NCBI RefSeq assembly: GCF_030649675.1
Contig: NZ_JAUTDR010000004.1
Coordinates: 124,001 to 188,000, forward strand
DNA length: 64,000 nt
Direction: 5' to 3'
Source: Haliea sp. E1-2-M8
Lineage (GTDB): Bacteria > Pseudomonadota > Gammaproteobacteria > Pseudomonadales > Halieaceae
Numbering within the stretch: the stretch's first letter is position 1; each line of letters starts with the position of its first letter. Under the pieces are notes generated by a model that made no database searches, was not told the DNA's origin, and saw only the letters and a list, made by a program, of their open reading frames with translations. Positions 24,546 through 33,982 of this stretch are shown here, one piece after another. A program made the position numbers and the translations under genes.

Positions 24546-27154
24546 TGACAGCGTGGCGAAGCTGGATTGGGAGCCCCGGGCGCCTGTACCCATTGCTGTT
24601 GATGACTGTTCTGCTGGCGAGTGTGGCCCATGCGCAAAGCCTGGAGGTACTGCGGGTCGGGGTCTATCACAACCCCCCCAAGTTGCTGCTGCTGGATGAC
24701 CGATTGTCCGGTATTTTTGGTGACCTGTTGCAGCACATCGCAGAGCGCGAGGGTTGGTTGCTGGAGCCGGTGCCCTGTGGCTGGAACCACTGTCTCGAAC
24801 TCCTGCGCGAGGGCCGGATCGACCTGATGCCGGATGTAGCCATCAACGATGTCCGGGACCAGGATTTCAGTTTTCACCAGACGCCGGTATTGCGCAGCTG
24901 GTCTCAGTTATACAGTTCGGCGGCGATCAACGTCGCCAGCCTGCTGGACCTCGATGGTCTGCGCATCGCGGTGCTGGAAGGGTCCGTCCAGCAGACCTAC
25001 CTGGCCGACCTGATGCAGAGTTTCGATCTGGAGGTGCGCTGGGTTGCCGTTCCTTCTTTCGAACAGGGGTTCGTCGCGGTGCGGGATGGCCGCGCTGACG
25101 CGGTGGCCGCCAACCACCTGTTCGGTGATCAGCGCGCTCGTGACCTTGGGTTCTTTGTGACGCCGGTACTGTTCCAGCCTTCGCGTCTGTATTTTGCCGG
25201 GCGCCAGGGCTTGGACAGCACCGTGCTTGAGGTGCTGGACCGGTACCTGGGCAGCTGGCAGGCGGAGCCGGACTCTCTCTATTTCAGGATATTGCAGCGT
25301 TGGGGGGTGGGCGGTGACGAGTCCGATTTACCGGACTGGCTCTACCCGGTGGCAGGGGCGGGCCTGCTGCTGTTGGCCGTGGCCCTGTGGCTCGCCTGGT
25401 TGATGCGGCGCACGGTGGCTGCCAAGGCTTCGGAACTGCAGCTGGCGGAGACCCGGCTGGAAACCATCCTCGACAATATCGATGCCTGTATTTACACCAA
25501 GGGGCTGGACCACTGCTATCGTTATGTCAATCGCAGGCAGCGCGAACTGTTCGGGCGGGAGGCATCCGCCTTGCTCGGCGCAACCGATGACGACCTCTAC
25601 GACCAGGCGACCGCGCAGCACCAGCGCGAAGTGGATACGCGGGTTCTGACCCGGGGTGAGCGTTCTGCCGAAGAGGAGGTCGTGACGTTCAAGGGTGGCG
25701 GTTCCCGCACCTTTCTGACGATCAAATTACCGCTGCGGGACCCGGCCGGCCGTGTTTATGCGTTGTGCGGTGTGGCTACCGACATCAGCAGCTATCTGCA
25801 ATTGCGGGAAGAGCTCAACCACGCCCAGTATTTTGATACCGTCACCGGGCTCGCCAACCGCGTCCTGTTGCTGGAGCGTCTTTCCCAGGGCCTGGCCAGT
25901 GCCCAGCGCACGGGTCTGGAGGGCGCGGTGGTGACTTTGGACTTTACCGCGTTTGGCCTGGTCAACGAGACCTTCGGATTTCCGGCGGGCGATGAATTGC
26001 TGCGACAGGTGGCGGCGCGTATCACTGCCCTGGTGACCAAAGCAGACGTTGCCGCACGCATCGGTGCCGACGATTTCACCATCGTTTTGACGGATCTCAG
26101 CGGTGATCGTGACACCGCGGTGCTGGACGCGAGACGCTGGGTCAGCGCGCTCACAGCCTCCCTGAGTGAGCCTTTTCAGTTGGCGGGGACCAACCAGGCC
26201 ATGTCATTTTCGGTGGGGATCAGCATGTTCAGTGATGCCGGCGCCGGTGCCAGCTCCGATGCCAGCACCTTGTTGCGCAACTCCGAGCTGGCCCTGGCGG
26301 GCGCCCGCCGGGACGGGGCGATGAGCGTGCGTTTCTTCGACCCGGCCATGCAGCGCGGCGTCGATCGTCGGCTAAAAATAGAATCGGCGCTACGGCAGGC
26401 GCTGGAGCAGCACTCGTTTGAGCTGTTCCTCCAGCCCCAGGTCGATTGTGACCAGCGGGTGATTGGCGGTGAAATCCTGCTGCGTTGGCGGCACCCGGAG
26501 CTGGGGGATGTGGCCCCCGGCGAATTCATTCCGGTCGCTGAGTCCAGTGGCCTGATCATCCCGCTGGGCAACTGGGTGTTACAGCAGGCCTGCCAGATTT
26601 TGCGGGACTGGCAGGCTGAGCCGCTGCTCTCGGATCTGACCCTGGCAATCAACATCAGTCCCCGACAGTTTCGCCATGGGGACTTTGTCGAAGAAGTGGA
26701 ACGCAGCATTCGTCAGTACAACCTGCGCCCCAGTCTGATCGAGCTGGAAGTCACGGAGGGCATGCTGATCACTGATGTCGCCGATACGGTGGCGCGCATG
26801 GAGCGCCTGACCGCGCTGGGGGTACGTTTCTCGCTGGACGATTTCGGTACTGGCTACGCTTCCCTCAGCTATCTGAAACGCCTGCCGTTGTACCGGCTCA
26901 AGATCGATTACTTGTTCGTGCGCGACCTGCTCACCGATAACAATGACCAGGCTATTATCGCCGCCACCCTGCAGTTGGGGCGCAGCCTGGGTCTGGATGT
27001 GATCGCCGAGGGGGTCGAAAGCAGTGGCCAGCTGGAACAGCTCAAGGTCATGGGCTGCGAGAAATTCCAGGGGTTTTATCTGGGCCTGCCGGAACCGGTC
27101 AGTCACTGGGCGATCCGCCTGCGGCAATCCCGGCAGCTCGTTTCAGCGGGGTAG
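24545..27154 (+). CDS. Periplasmic SBP_3-TM-PAS-GGDEF(degenerate)-EAL c-di-GMP phosphodiesterase
   Basis: About 869 residues. Signal peptide ending in VAHAQ, then a solute-binding-type sensor (LRVGVYHNPPKLLLLDD, LREGRIDLMPDVAIN, LEGSVQQTYL), a membrane helix (AGLLLLAVALWLAWLM), PAS (LETILDNIDACIY), a GGDEF-like domain reading IGADDF (inactive), and an EAL domain. The EAL reads EILLRW with E, NISPRQF, ELEVTEG and DDFGTGYASLSYLKRLP, so catalytic residues are there. It should degrade c-di-GMP in response to a periplasmic ligand. It overlaps the upstream cyclase, and its last 12 bases overlap the convergent epmB. Confidence 0.92.
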   Translation: MTAWRSWIGSPGRLYPLLLMTVLLASVAHAQSLEVLRVGVYHNPPKLLLLDDRLSGIFGDLLQHIAEREGWLLEPVPCGWNHCLELLREGRIDLMPDVAINDVRDQDFSFHQTPVLRSWSQLYSSAAINVASLLDLDGLRIAVLEGSVQQTYLADLMQSFDLEVRWVAVPSFEQGFVAVRDGRADAVAANHLFGDQRARDLGFFVTPVLFQPSRLYFAGRQGLDSTVLEVLDRYLGSWQAEPDSLYFRILQRWGVGGDESDLPDWLYPVAGAGLLLLAVALWLAWLMRRTVAAKASELQLAETRLETILDNIDACIYTKGLDHCYRYVNRRQRELFGREASALLGATDDDLYDQATAQHQREVDTRVLTRGERSAEEEVVTFKGGGSRTFLTIKLPLRDPAGRVYALCGVATDISSYLQLREELNHAQYFDTVTGLANRVLLLERLSQGLASAQRTGLEGAVVTLDFTAFGLVNETFGFPAGDELLRQVAARITALVTKADVAARIGADDFTIVLTDLSGDRDTAVLDARRWVSALTASLSEPFQLAGTNQAMSFSVGISMFSDAGAGASSDASTLLRNSELALAGARRDGAMSVRFFDPAMQRGVDRRLKIESALRQALEQHSFELFLQPQVDCDQRVIGGEILLRWRHPELGDVAPGEFIPVAESSGLIIPLGNWVLQQACQILRDWQAEPLLSDLTLAINISPRQFRHGDFVEEVERSIRQYNLRPSLIELEVTEGMLITDVADTVARMERLTALGVRFSLDDFGTGYASLSYLKRLPLYRLKIDYLFVRDLLTDNNDQAIIAATLQLGRSLGLDVIAEGVESSGQLEQLKVMGCEKFQGFYLGLPEPVSHWAIRLRQSRQLVSAG

Positions 27155-28162
27155 CGGTACTTTCGCCGGAGCACCGGCGACTTCCTGCACCAGTCGCGGT
27201 ACCAGGTAGCCCGGAAGCACGGTGCTGATCTCCCGGTGCAGTGCACGTGCCCGTTCCGCACCGACCTCAAAATGAGCAGCCCCTGCCACCCGGTCGAGGA
27301 GATGCAGATAATAGGGCAGGGCGCCGGCCTCAAACAGGCGTTCGCTGAGGCGGGCAAGCGCGGACGCGCTGTCGTTCACACCCGCCAGCAAGACCGCCTG
27401 GTTGAGCAGCGTCATACCCTGCTGGCGAATCATTGCGAAGGCCGCTGCCACGGCTGCGTCGATCTCATTGGCGTGATTGCAGTGCACCACCAGCACTGTC
27501 TGCAGGCGTGGGTGGGACAGGGCCGCCAGCAGCGCCGGGGTGGTCCTGCCGGGAATCACCACCGGCAGCCGTGTGTGCACCCGCAGGCGCCGGATGTGGG
27601 GGATGGCTGCCAGCTCCGACACCAGCTCTGCGAGTTGGGCATCACCCGCCATCAGGGGGTCGCCGCCGCTGAGGATGACTTCGCTGATGCTGTGGTTGTC
27701 GGCAATGTAGGACAGGGCCGACCGCCACTCGCTGCGGCTGTTCTGGTTGTCCGCGTAGGGGAAGTGGCGGCGGAAGCAGTAGCGGCAGTGGATGGCACAG
27801 CTGCCGGTAACCAGCAACAGCACCCTGCCCTGATACTTGTGAATGATGCCCGGCTGCGGATTGGCCGCGCCGGTCTCCCCGGTCGGGTCGGAGCCATAGC
27901 CCGGCACGGCCTGCAGCTCCCGGGTCCCCGCGAGTACCTGGAGCAGCAGGGGATCGTGCGGGTCTCGCTGAGCCATGCGGGCGAGAAAAGCTCGCGGGAC
28001 CCGCAGCGGGAAGTCCCTGGCCGCAGCGTCGCTCCAGCCGATTTGCTCGGGGCGCAATTGCAGGGCGTCACAGAGTGCCGCCGGCGAGGTTACCAGGTCG
28101 CGCAGTTCGGCGCGCCAGTCGGCGGCCGCGGTGCCGGCATTGATGAGCTCGATGGAGTTCAT
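27143..28162 (-). CDS. epmB: EF-P beta-lysylation protein, lysine 2,3-aminomutase-like radical SAM
   Basis: 339 residues. The radical SAM cluster is C122-xxx-C126-xx-C129 (CAIHCRYCFRRHFPY), and ILSGGDPL follows as in the aminomutases. It lacks the long C-terminal zinc/oligomerisation part of clostridial enzymes, as EpmB does. EpmB turns alpha-lysine into beta-lysine, which EpmA attaches to elongation factor P. Neither epmA nor efp is in the window. The ATG overlaps the stop of the upstream glycosyltransferase gene by 4 bases. Confidence 0.93.
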   Translation of the reverse strand: MNSIELINAGTAAADWRAELRDLVTSPAALCDALQLRPEQIGWSDAAARDFPLRVPRAFLARMAQRDPHDPLLLQVLAGTRELQAVPGYGSDPTGETGAANPQPGIIHKYQGRVLLLVTGSCAIHCRYCFRRHFPYADNQNSRSEWRSALSYIADNHSISEVILSGGDPLMAGDAQLAELVSELAAIPHIRRLRVHTRLPVVIPGRTTPALLAALSHPRLQTVLVVHCNHANEIDAAVAAAFAMIRQQGMTLLNQAVLLAGVNDSASALARLSERLFEAGALPYYLHLLDRVAGAAHFEVGAERARALHREISTVLPGYLVPRLVQEVAGAPAKVPLPR

Positions 28163-29013
28163 GGCTGGCGGTACAGGCCCAGGGCCTTCTTCAGGTCGCG
28201 CTTGAGTAGCGTGGCACCGGTGTGCAGCCGGTTCTTCAGGCTCAGCCAGCGCCAGCGCGTTACCGGCAGCAGTTGCTCCCAGATCTGCTGCGCCGCGGGC
28301 GCCAGGACGAAGCTGGCGCTGACCTCGGCCTTGTCGGCCCGGCCGAAGCCGCGGAATTCATTGGTTTTGTTGTCCTGGTGGATCACGGTCAGCCAGATAC
28401 GCTGGCCGCGGATACGGCGCAAGTGGGGCTCGCGCTTCCACTGGGCGTGAACCTTGTGCCAGACGCTGAGCGGCTCCCGGTTGCGCTCGATCAGGCTGAC
28501 AAAGGGGTTGTAGGCGTTCACGGTGCGCCCCAGGCGCTGTACCGGGGCAATCTCCAGCATGTAGCCGTCGATAAAATCCAGGGCCAGGAAATCCGTGGGC
28601 GCAAACTGCTCCTGTACGCGGGCGATAAAATCGCTGCTGATACAGTCGTCATTGTCCAGGCGGCTGGTGATAACGTAGGGGGCAGCGGCTGCCGCAATGC
28701 GCGCCTGTACGTCTGGCAGAAAAGCCGGCATGCCGTCGACAAACACGGGCTGGAACTGCGGGCATTCCCGGTGGTAGCGTTCTATGCGCGGCAGCCACTG
28801 CTCCGGAGTCTGGGTGTCAAAGTACACCAGCCAGCTGAACCCGGCTTCGGTTTGCGCCGCCACGCTGGGCAGGCAGTACTGTTCAAACAGCTGGAAGCGA
28901 TCCTGTAGCCAGGCCTCGCTCAGGACCGGGTGCTGCGACCGGCTGCTGGTCCAGCTCGGGTTGCGCAGGTTAAAGCGGGTGATGAGAAAGTGTTCGAACA
29001 TTGGTGGTTGCAT
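28159..29013 (-). CDS. Putative rhamnosyltransferase-type glycosyltransferase
   Basis: About 284 residues from the ATG at 29013 (a second at 29001 is possible; the long reading to 29244 only overlaps the oxidoreductase). The pattern FLITRFNLRN, WLQDRFQLFEQYCLPSVAAQT, FSWLVYFD, then SRLDNDDCISSDF gives a GT-A fold with a DND/DD nucleotide-sugar site, as in the Rhamno_transf group. No signal or membrane helix. It probably adds a sugar to a surface polysaccharide; acceptor unknown. It overlaps epmB, though a functional link is unlikely. Confidence 0.75.
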   Translation of the reverse strand: MQPPMFEHFLITRFNLRNPSWTSSRSQHPVLSEAWLQDRFQLFEQYCLPSVAAQTEAGFSWLVYFDTQTPEQWLPRIERYHRECPQFQPVFVDGMPAFLPDVQARIAAAAAPYVITSRLDNDDCISSDFIARVQEQFAPTDFLALDFIDGYMLEIAPVQRLGRTVNAYNPFVSLIERNREPLSVWHKVHAQWKREPHLRRIRGQRIWLTVIHQDNKTNEFRGFGRADKAEVSASFVLAPAAQQIWEQLLPVTRWRWLSLKNRLHTGATLLKRDLKKALGLYRQP

Positions 29014-29065
29014 CCGGTCCCTGCGGTCCCTGCGGCCCCTGGGCGGCCCTGGCTGGCCAGCGGGC

Positions 29066-30349
29066 TCAGCCCAGACGATCGCGAAGGCTATAGAATAACA
29101 TGCCCGCAACCAGTCCGGGCCAGCGCAGCAGGGTACCGCCGGGGAATTGGCGGGAGGGAACCCGGGCCATGACGTCAAAGCGCTCGGCGCTGCCACTGAT
29201 GGCCTCCGCCAGCAGCTTGCCCGCGAGGGTGGCAATCGGCACACCGTGGCCGGAATAGCCGTGGGCGTAGAACACCTGCGACGACAGACGACCGAAGTCC
29301 GGCATCCGGTTCATGGTGATGGCCAGGGTGCCGCCCCAGCCATAGTCGATCCGGGTGTCTGCCAGTTCAGGGTAGATACGCAGCATGTGCTTGCGCACAA
29401 AACCCTTGATGTCGGCGGGGAAGCGGCGGGTGTAGGATTCGCCACCGCCAAACAGCAGGCGGTTGTCCGCAGACAGCTTCCAGTAATTGACCACGAACAG
29501 GGTATCCGTCATGGACGTGTCGTCACGGGTCAGTTGCCGCGCCAGCGGCTCCGGCAGCGGTTCTGTCGCCAGCATGTAGTTGTTGATCGGCATGATGCGC
29601 CCTGCGGTGCGCGGCTCAAGCTTTTCCAGATAGCCGTTGCAGGCCACCACCAGGTAGTCGCAGGTCACGGTGCCATTGCCGGTCTTGACGGTGACCTTGC
29701 CGCCCTCGCTGTAGCCGGTCACCCGGCTGCCCTCGTGCAGGTGGGCGCCGAGGTCGCGGGCGGCCCGGGCCAGGCCCAGGGCGTAGTTGAGGGGGTGCAG
29801 GTGGCGCGCGCCGAGATCGAGGGAGGCGCCGTGGAAGCCCTGGCTGGAGGTCATCTCCGCCAGCTCGGTGCGGTCGACGTAGCGGATCTGGTCGTAGCCA
29901 TAGACGCTGTGCAGGTGCTCAACTTCCTGCTCAAGTTCCCGGGCGTCGCCGGGCTTCGACGCCAGGTGCAGATTGCCGCGCTTCAGTTCGCAGTCGATTC
30001 CGTGGCTGTCAATCAGCTCGCAGACCGTAGCCACTGCTTCCAGGCCGAGTTGCCACAAGGCTTTTGCATGCTCCAGCCCGACCCACTTCTCCAGCTGCTC
30101 CTGGCCCGCGCGTTGGCCGGTGCCGACATGGCCACCATTGCGTCCAGAGGCGCCCCAGCCGATTTTATTGGCCTCCAGCAGAATGACGCTGTAGCCGCGC
30201 TGGCGCAGGTGAATGGCGGTCGATAGCCCGGTGTAACCGCCACCGACAATGCAGACATCCGCCGCGCTGGAGCCTGCCAGCGCCGGGAATTCCAGCTGCT
30301 GGTTGGCGGTGGCGGCGTACCATGATGTGACGTGCGCTTCATTTTCCAT
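29066..30349 (-). CDS. FAD-dependent amine oxidoreductase (PuuB-like)
   Basis: 427 residues from the ATG at 30349. The dinucleotide-binding motif is VCIVGGGYTGLSTAIHL, followed by EANKIGWGASGRNGG, as in gamma-glutamylputrescine oxidase and other DAO-family enzymes. Further motifs: DYLVVACNGYLEKLEP, a C-terminal LAITMNRMPDFG and YAHGYSGHGVPIATLAGKLLAEA. PuuB oxidises gamma-glutamylputrescine to the aldehyde. The neighbour, divergent with about 115 bases between starts, is a PuuA-like synthetase, which supports this reading over sarcosine or glycine oxidase. Confidence 0.85.
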   Translation of the reverse strand: MENEAHVTSWYAATANQQLEFPALAGSSAADVCIVGGGYTGLSTAIHLRQRGYSVILLEANKIGWGASGRNGGHVGTGQRAGQEQLEKWVGLEHAKALWQLGLEAVATVCELIDSHGIDCELKRGNLHLASKPGDARELEQEVEHLHSVYGYDQIRYVDRTELAEMTSSQGFHGASLDLGARHLHPLNYALGLARAARDLGAHLHEGSRVTGYSEGGKVTVKTGNGTVTCDYLVVACNGYLEKLEPRTAGRIMPINNYMLATEPLPEPLARQLTRDDTSMTDTLFVVNYWKLSADNRLLFGGGESYTRRFPADIKGFVRKHMLRIYPELADTRIDYGWGGTLAITMNRMPDFGRLSSQVFYAHGYSGHGVPIATLAGKLLAEAISGSAERFDVMARVPSRQFPGGTLLRWPGLVAGMLFYSLRDRLG

Positions 30350-30464
30350 TGGGCCATTATACGGATACGCTTGCGATGCGCTGCATAACACGTTAGGGGT
30401 AGCCCCCTTGCAGCATTATTTACAGTACTGCGATACTGGCCACTTCCCACCCTGTGGAATTCGT

Positions 30465-31814
30465 ATGAAAACCGATACCCAAGCCATTCATGAGTGGCTC
30501 AAGCAGCACAAGATTTCCGAAGTGGAGTGTCTGGTGCCCGACATGACGGGCAATGCCCGGGGCAAGTTTATCCCGGCGCAGCAGTTCCTCAGCATGGGGG
30601 ATCCGAAGCTGCCGGAAAGTATCATGATCCAGACCGTCACCGGGGAGTACTCGGATGAACACTGGGATTTCGTCGAGCCAACCGACGCCGACATGATTCT
30701 CAAGCCAGACCTGGCTACGCTGCGGGTAGTGCCCTGGGCCCGTGAGCCCACCGCCCAGATCATCCACGACTGCTACAAAATGAATGGCGAGCGCCATCCG
30801 CTTTCCACGCGCAATGTCCTGCGTCATATCCTGGACCTGTACGCGGCCGAGGGATTGCAGCCGGTGGTGGCGCCGGAAGTCGAGTTCTTCCTGGTGGCCA
30901 AGAACACCGACCCGGACTACGAGCTGATGCCGCCCAAGGGCCGGTCCGGGCGCCGGGAATCGGCGCGGCTGTCCTACAGCATCGACGCAGTAGCGGAGTT
31001 CGAGGACTTCGTTGAGGACATGTACGACTACGCCGACGAACAGAAACTGCAGGTCGACACCCTGATCCACGAAAACGGCGCCGCCCAGCTGGAGATCAAC
31101 TTCCTTCACGGCGACGCCATGAGCATGGCCGACCAGGTGTTCGTGTTCAAGCGGACCGTGCGGGAAACCGCGCACAAGCACGGGATGTACGCGACCTTCA
31201 TGGCCAAGCCCATGCAGCGTGAGCCCGGTAGCGCCATGCACATTCACCAGAGCATGCTCCGCGTCGATACCGGCGAGAACATTTTTTCCGAAAAGGACGG
31301 CACTCATACCCCGGCCTTCCTGTCCTACATCGCGGGGCTGCAGCGCTACACGCCGGAATTGATCAGCCTGTATGCGCCCAATGTGAACTCCTATCGCCGG
31401 TTGGCGCCGGAGATTGCGGCGCCGATCAACCTCAACTGGGGCATGGACAATCGCACCACGGCCTTCCGGGTACCCTGGGGGCCGCCGGAGGCGACCCGGG
31501 TGGAAAATCGGTTCCCCGGCGCCGACGCCAACCCCTACCTGGCTATTGCCGCCACGCTTGCCAGCGGCTATCTGGGCATGAAAAAGGGCCTGACGCCGAC
31601 GCAGCCTCACCAGGGCACTGCCAACGAGGACGACGTCGAGGTCGCGCGCACCCTGGAAGAAGGCCTGCGCAATCTGCACAACACGCCGGAGCTGCAGGAC
31701 ATGATCGGTGACCTGTTCCTGCGCGCCTATGCCGCGGTGAAGCTGGATGAGTTTGAGGAGTTCAACCGCGTGATCAGCTCCTGGGAGCGCGAACACCTGC
31801 TGCTGCAGGTCTGA
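30465..31814 (+). CDS. Glutamine synthetase family: gamma-glutamylpolyamine synthetase (PuuA-like)
   Basis: 449 residues. Motifs of the GS family: VAPEVEFFLVA, HENGAAQLEINFLHGD, MAKPMQREPGSAMHIHQS, and NRTTAFRVPWGPPEATRVENR. Metal and ATP residues are kept. The opening VPDMTGNARGKFIP and the lack of the adenylylation tyrosine loop separate it from GlnA. PuuA links glutamate to putrescine, the first step of the gamma-glutamyl polyamine route. It is divergent from the PuuB-like oxidase and 11 bases upstream of a membrane-protein gene. Confidence 0.9.
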   Translation: MKTDTQAIHEWLKQHKISEVECLVPDMTGNARGKFIPAQQFLSMGDPKLPESIMIQTVTGEYSDEHWDFVEPTDADMILKPDLATLRVVPWAREPTAQIIHDCYKMNGERHPLSTRNVLRHILDLYAAEGLQPVVAPEVEFFLVAKNTDPDYELMPPKGRSGRRESARLSYSIDAVAEFEDFVEDMYDYADEQKLQVDTLIHENGAAQLEINFLHGDAMSMADQVFVFKRTVRETAHKHGMYATFMAKPMQREPGSAMHIHQSMLRVDTGENIFSEKDGTHTPAFLSYIAGLQRYTPELISLYAPNVNSYRRLAPEIAAPINLNWGMDNRTTAFRVPWGPPEATRVENRFPGADANPYLAIAATLASGYLGMKKGLTPTQPHQGTANEDDVEVARTLEEGLRNLHNTPELQDMIGDLFLRAYAAVKLDEFEEFNRVISSWEREHLLLQV

Positions 31815-31825
31815 CGGAGGCACCG

Positions 31826-32668
31826 ATGACAGCGAGCAGCAATGTGTTCGGCAGCGAGCGGCGTTATCAGCTGTTCACCGCCGTCAAGTACCTCACTTTT
31901 CTGCTGTTGGGCATCAATGTCTATCTTTTCCTGCAGGAAGAACTGCTGACCCTGGCGGCGATGGGCGCGGACTCCGTCGCCGCGGGCCAGCTGGTGCAGG
32001 TTTTCTCCGCCACCATTGATACCGCCGCCTGGATCATCCTGCTGCTGTTGTTTGAGCTGGAGACCTCGGTGCTCGATGACCGCCGGATTCATGGCCCCGT
32101 GCAATGGGCGCTGCACGGGATCCGGGGCCTGTGCAGCATCGCCATCGTCTACGCCTTCACCGGCTACTACGCCGAGCTTACCCCGCTGTACGACGTTGCC
32201 CCCTTCCTCGGTAACGCCTGCGCCATGGCCGACCAGTCCTGGTCAGTGCTGGTCAATCTGGATGAGTTTGTCCCGCTCGACGCGGTGAGCTGTGCAGCCC
32301 TGGGCGGGGAGGTCTATCAGCTGCAGGGCTTCAATGTCCTCACCAGTGCCGACAGCCTGGCAGCCGCCAAGCGCCTGGCCTGGGTCGATGTGATCAACGC
32401 CGGCGTCTGGATTCTGGTGGTGGTGGTGCTGGAAATCGAGGTGCGCCTGCAGTTGCGGGGCAAGCTCTCGGCGTCGATCCTGGGGGCCAACAAGTATTTC
32501 AAGTCGGTACTCTATGGTGTGCTGTTCTTCGCCGCAGCCTATTGGGGTGTGGCGGGTGATTTCCTCGATTTCTGGGACGCGTCCCTGTGGCTGTTTGCCT
32601 TTATTTTCATCGAAATGAATGTATTCGAGTGGCAGTATGAATCGCGCCCGGATACAGCTGCCGTCTAG
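31826..32668 (+). CDS. Membrane protein of unknown function
   Basis: 280 residues, about four or five membrane helices: VKYLTFLLLGINVYLF, a region around TIDTAAWIILLLLFEL, GLCSIAIVYAFTGYY, VWILVVVVLEIEV, and LYGVLFFAAAYWGV. Between helices 3 and 4 a loop of about 60 residues has two Cys that could pair outside the membrane. Acidic residues sit inside or at the ends of several helices (FELETS, LEIEV, FIEMN). A CGGAGG site 11 bases after the PuuA-like stop suggests one transcript. No family was recognised; a transport or membrane-regulator link to polyamines is only a possibility. Confidence 0.7.
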   Translation: MTASSNVFGSERRYQLFTAVKYLTFLLLGINVYLFLQEELLTLAAMGADSVAAGQLVQVFSATIDTAAWIILLLLFELETSVLDDRRIHGPVQWALHGIRGLCSIAIVYAFTGYYAELTPLYDVAPFLGNACAMADQSWSVLVNLDEFVPLDAVSCAALGGEVYQLQGFNVLTSADSLAAAKRLAWVDVINAGVWILVVVVLEIEVRLQLRGKLSASILGANKYFKSVLYGVLFFAAAYWGVAGDFLDFWDASLWLFAFIFIEMNVFEWQYESRPDTAAV

Positions 32669-32871
32669 AGTTTTTCTTCCAGCCCGATGTGCTCAATGCG
32701 GGGATAGGGGCGCCACTCGAACACTTGCTGGTGATTGCAGATCAGGCAGCGGTGGTCTATCGCTCCGGATTTGGGGTCCATCTCGCCACAGGCCGCCATC
32801 ATCCCCTTGCCACAGGCGTCGCAGACGTAATTGACTTCGATGGGTCTGACTTCGCGCTTCAGTTCCGGCAT
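32665..32871 (-). CDS. Small zinc-ribbon-like protein
   Basis: 68 residues from an ATG with AGGAG upstream. Cys pairs CDACGKG and CLICNHQ, plus an extra Cys in MAACGEMD, form a likely zinc ribbon after a short basic start (MPELKREVRPIEVNYVC). The C-terminus ends RPYPRIEHIGLEEKL. It may bind nucleic acid or a protein. Its last 4 bases overlap the convergent membrane-protein gene. Confidence 0.7.
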   Translation of the reverse strand: MPELKREVRPIEVNYVCDACGKGMMAACGEMDPKSGAIDHRCLICNHQQVFEWRPYPRIEHIGLEEKL

Positions 32872-33051
32872 TGCCTGTTGCTCCTGCTTCCCTGGGGGGC
32901 CTATGCTAGCGCGACTGCCTGCACATAAGAAGCGTTCTCTCGAGCAACTTTCGCGCACACTCGGGTTTCGGGCAATGTAGCGAATGGGGGCATGTTTGCC
33001 TACCGGGTACTAGCATATAAGCTGTGCCGAACTGCCTGGGGAGTCCTGAGC

Positions 33052-33897
33052 TTGGATACGGAACTGCTGCGCACTTTCCTTGAGGTGCGCAATACCCGCC
33101 ATTTTGGCCGCGCTGCCGAGAACCTGTTTATCACTCAGGCGGCGGTCAGCGCGCGCATCAAGCAGCTTGAGGAAGCGCTGGGTGTGGCGCTGTTCATCCG
33201 CCATCGCAACAACATCCAGCTCAGCAGCGAAGGTGAGCGGCTGGTCCCGCATGCAGAAACCGTGCTGCTGGCGCTGACGCGCGCGCGCCAGGAATTGCGC
33301 CTGGAGGATGCCCGCAGCAGTCAGGTCTATCTGGGAATACGGATCGGGATCTGGAGCAGTGTCTTGCAGCAGCGGCTGCATACCCTGCAGCGTGAAGACC
33401 CGGACCTTGCCCTGCGCATCGAGAGCCGCGAATCCGGCGAACTGATGCGCAAGCTGCTGGACCGCACTCTGGATCTGGCTATAGCCTACGAGCCACCCGG
33501 TGTGCCGGAGCTGGAGAGCGTACCTGTCGGGCGCCTGACCCTGCGCCTGTACAGCTCCCGGCCGGATGACACGCTGGAGGAAGCCATGGCCGGCAACTAT
33601 GTGTTTCTGGACTGGGGCGGGGGCTTCGCCCGCTTTCACGACAAGCGTTTTGGGGAACAGCGGCCGCCGCGGCTACACACCAACCTCAACGATCTGGCCA
33701 GCGATTTCCTGGCGGAATTTGGCGGCGCCTGTTTCCTGCCCGCGAGCCTGCTGGACTATCTCGCGGGCACGGGTCTGTCGCCCGTTGCCGCCGCCCCCAG
33801 CTTCAGCCGGCCCCTGAATCTGGTCTACCACAGCAGCTCACCCAAACGCGCCCAGATCGACCGGGTGGCGAAGTGTTTTCAGGGGGTTCAGGTATAG
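33052..33897 (+). CDS. hdfR: HdfR-type LysR regulator
   Basis: 281 residues starting at TTG, preceded by GGGGAG at 8 bases; this gives the HdfR-like opening MDTELLRTFLEVRNTRHF. The HTH follows (GRAAENLFITQAAVSARIKQ, RHRNNIQLSSEGERL) and then the LysR effector domain. Length agrees with E. coli HdfR (279). HdfR represses the flagellar master operon flhDC in E. coli; targets in this organism are unknown since flagellar control differs between groups. It is convergent with the PA3496-family gene. Confidence 0.85.
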   Translation: MDTELLRTFLEVRNTRHFGRAAENLFITQAAVSARIKQLEEALGVALFIRHRNNIQLSSEGERLVPHAETVLLALTRARQELRLEDARSSQVYLGIRIGIWSSVLQQRLHTLQREDPDLALRIESRESGELMRKLLDRTLDLAIAYEPPGVPELESVPVGRLTLRLYSSRPDDTLEEAMAGNYVFLDWGGGFARFHDKRFGEQRPPRLHTNLNDLASDFLAEFGGACFLPASLLDYLAGTGLSPVAAAPSFSRPLNLVYHSSSPKRAQIDRVAKCFQGVQV

Positions 33898-33914
33898 CAG
33901 GGGGAGAGGACATG

Positions 33915-33931
33915 GTCGCCTTGTGGGCGAC
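33915..33931. terminator. Small hairpin between convergent genes
   Basis: GTCGCC and GGCGAC pair over 5 bases, 17 bases after the hdfR stop. A GC-rich inverted repeat (GGCGGG...CCCGCC) follows. No T-tract. Confidence 0.35.
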
Positions 33932-33982
33932 TTCCGGGATTCAGCGACCGGGCGGGGGCGTGCGGGCTCCCGCCACCGGGGA

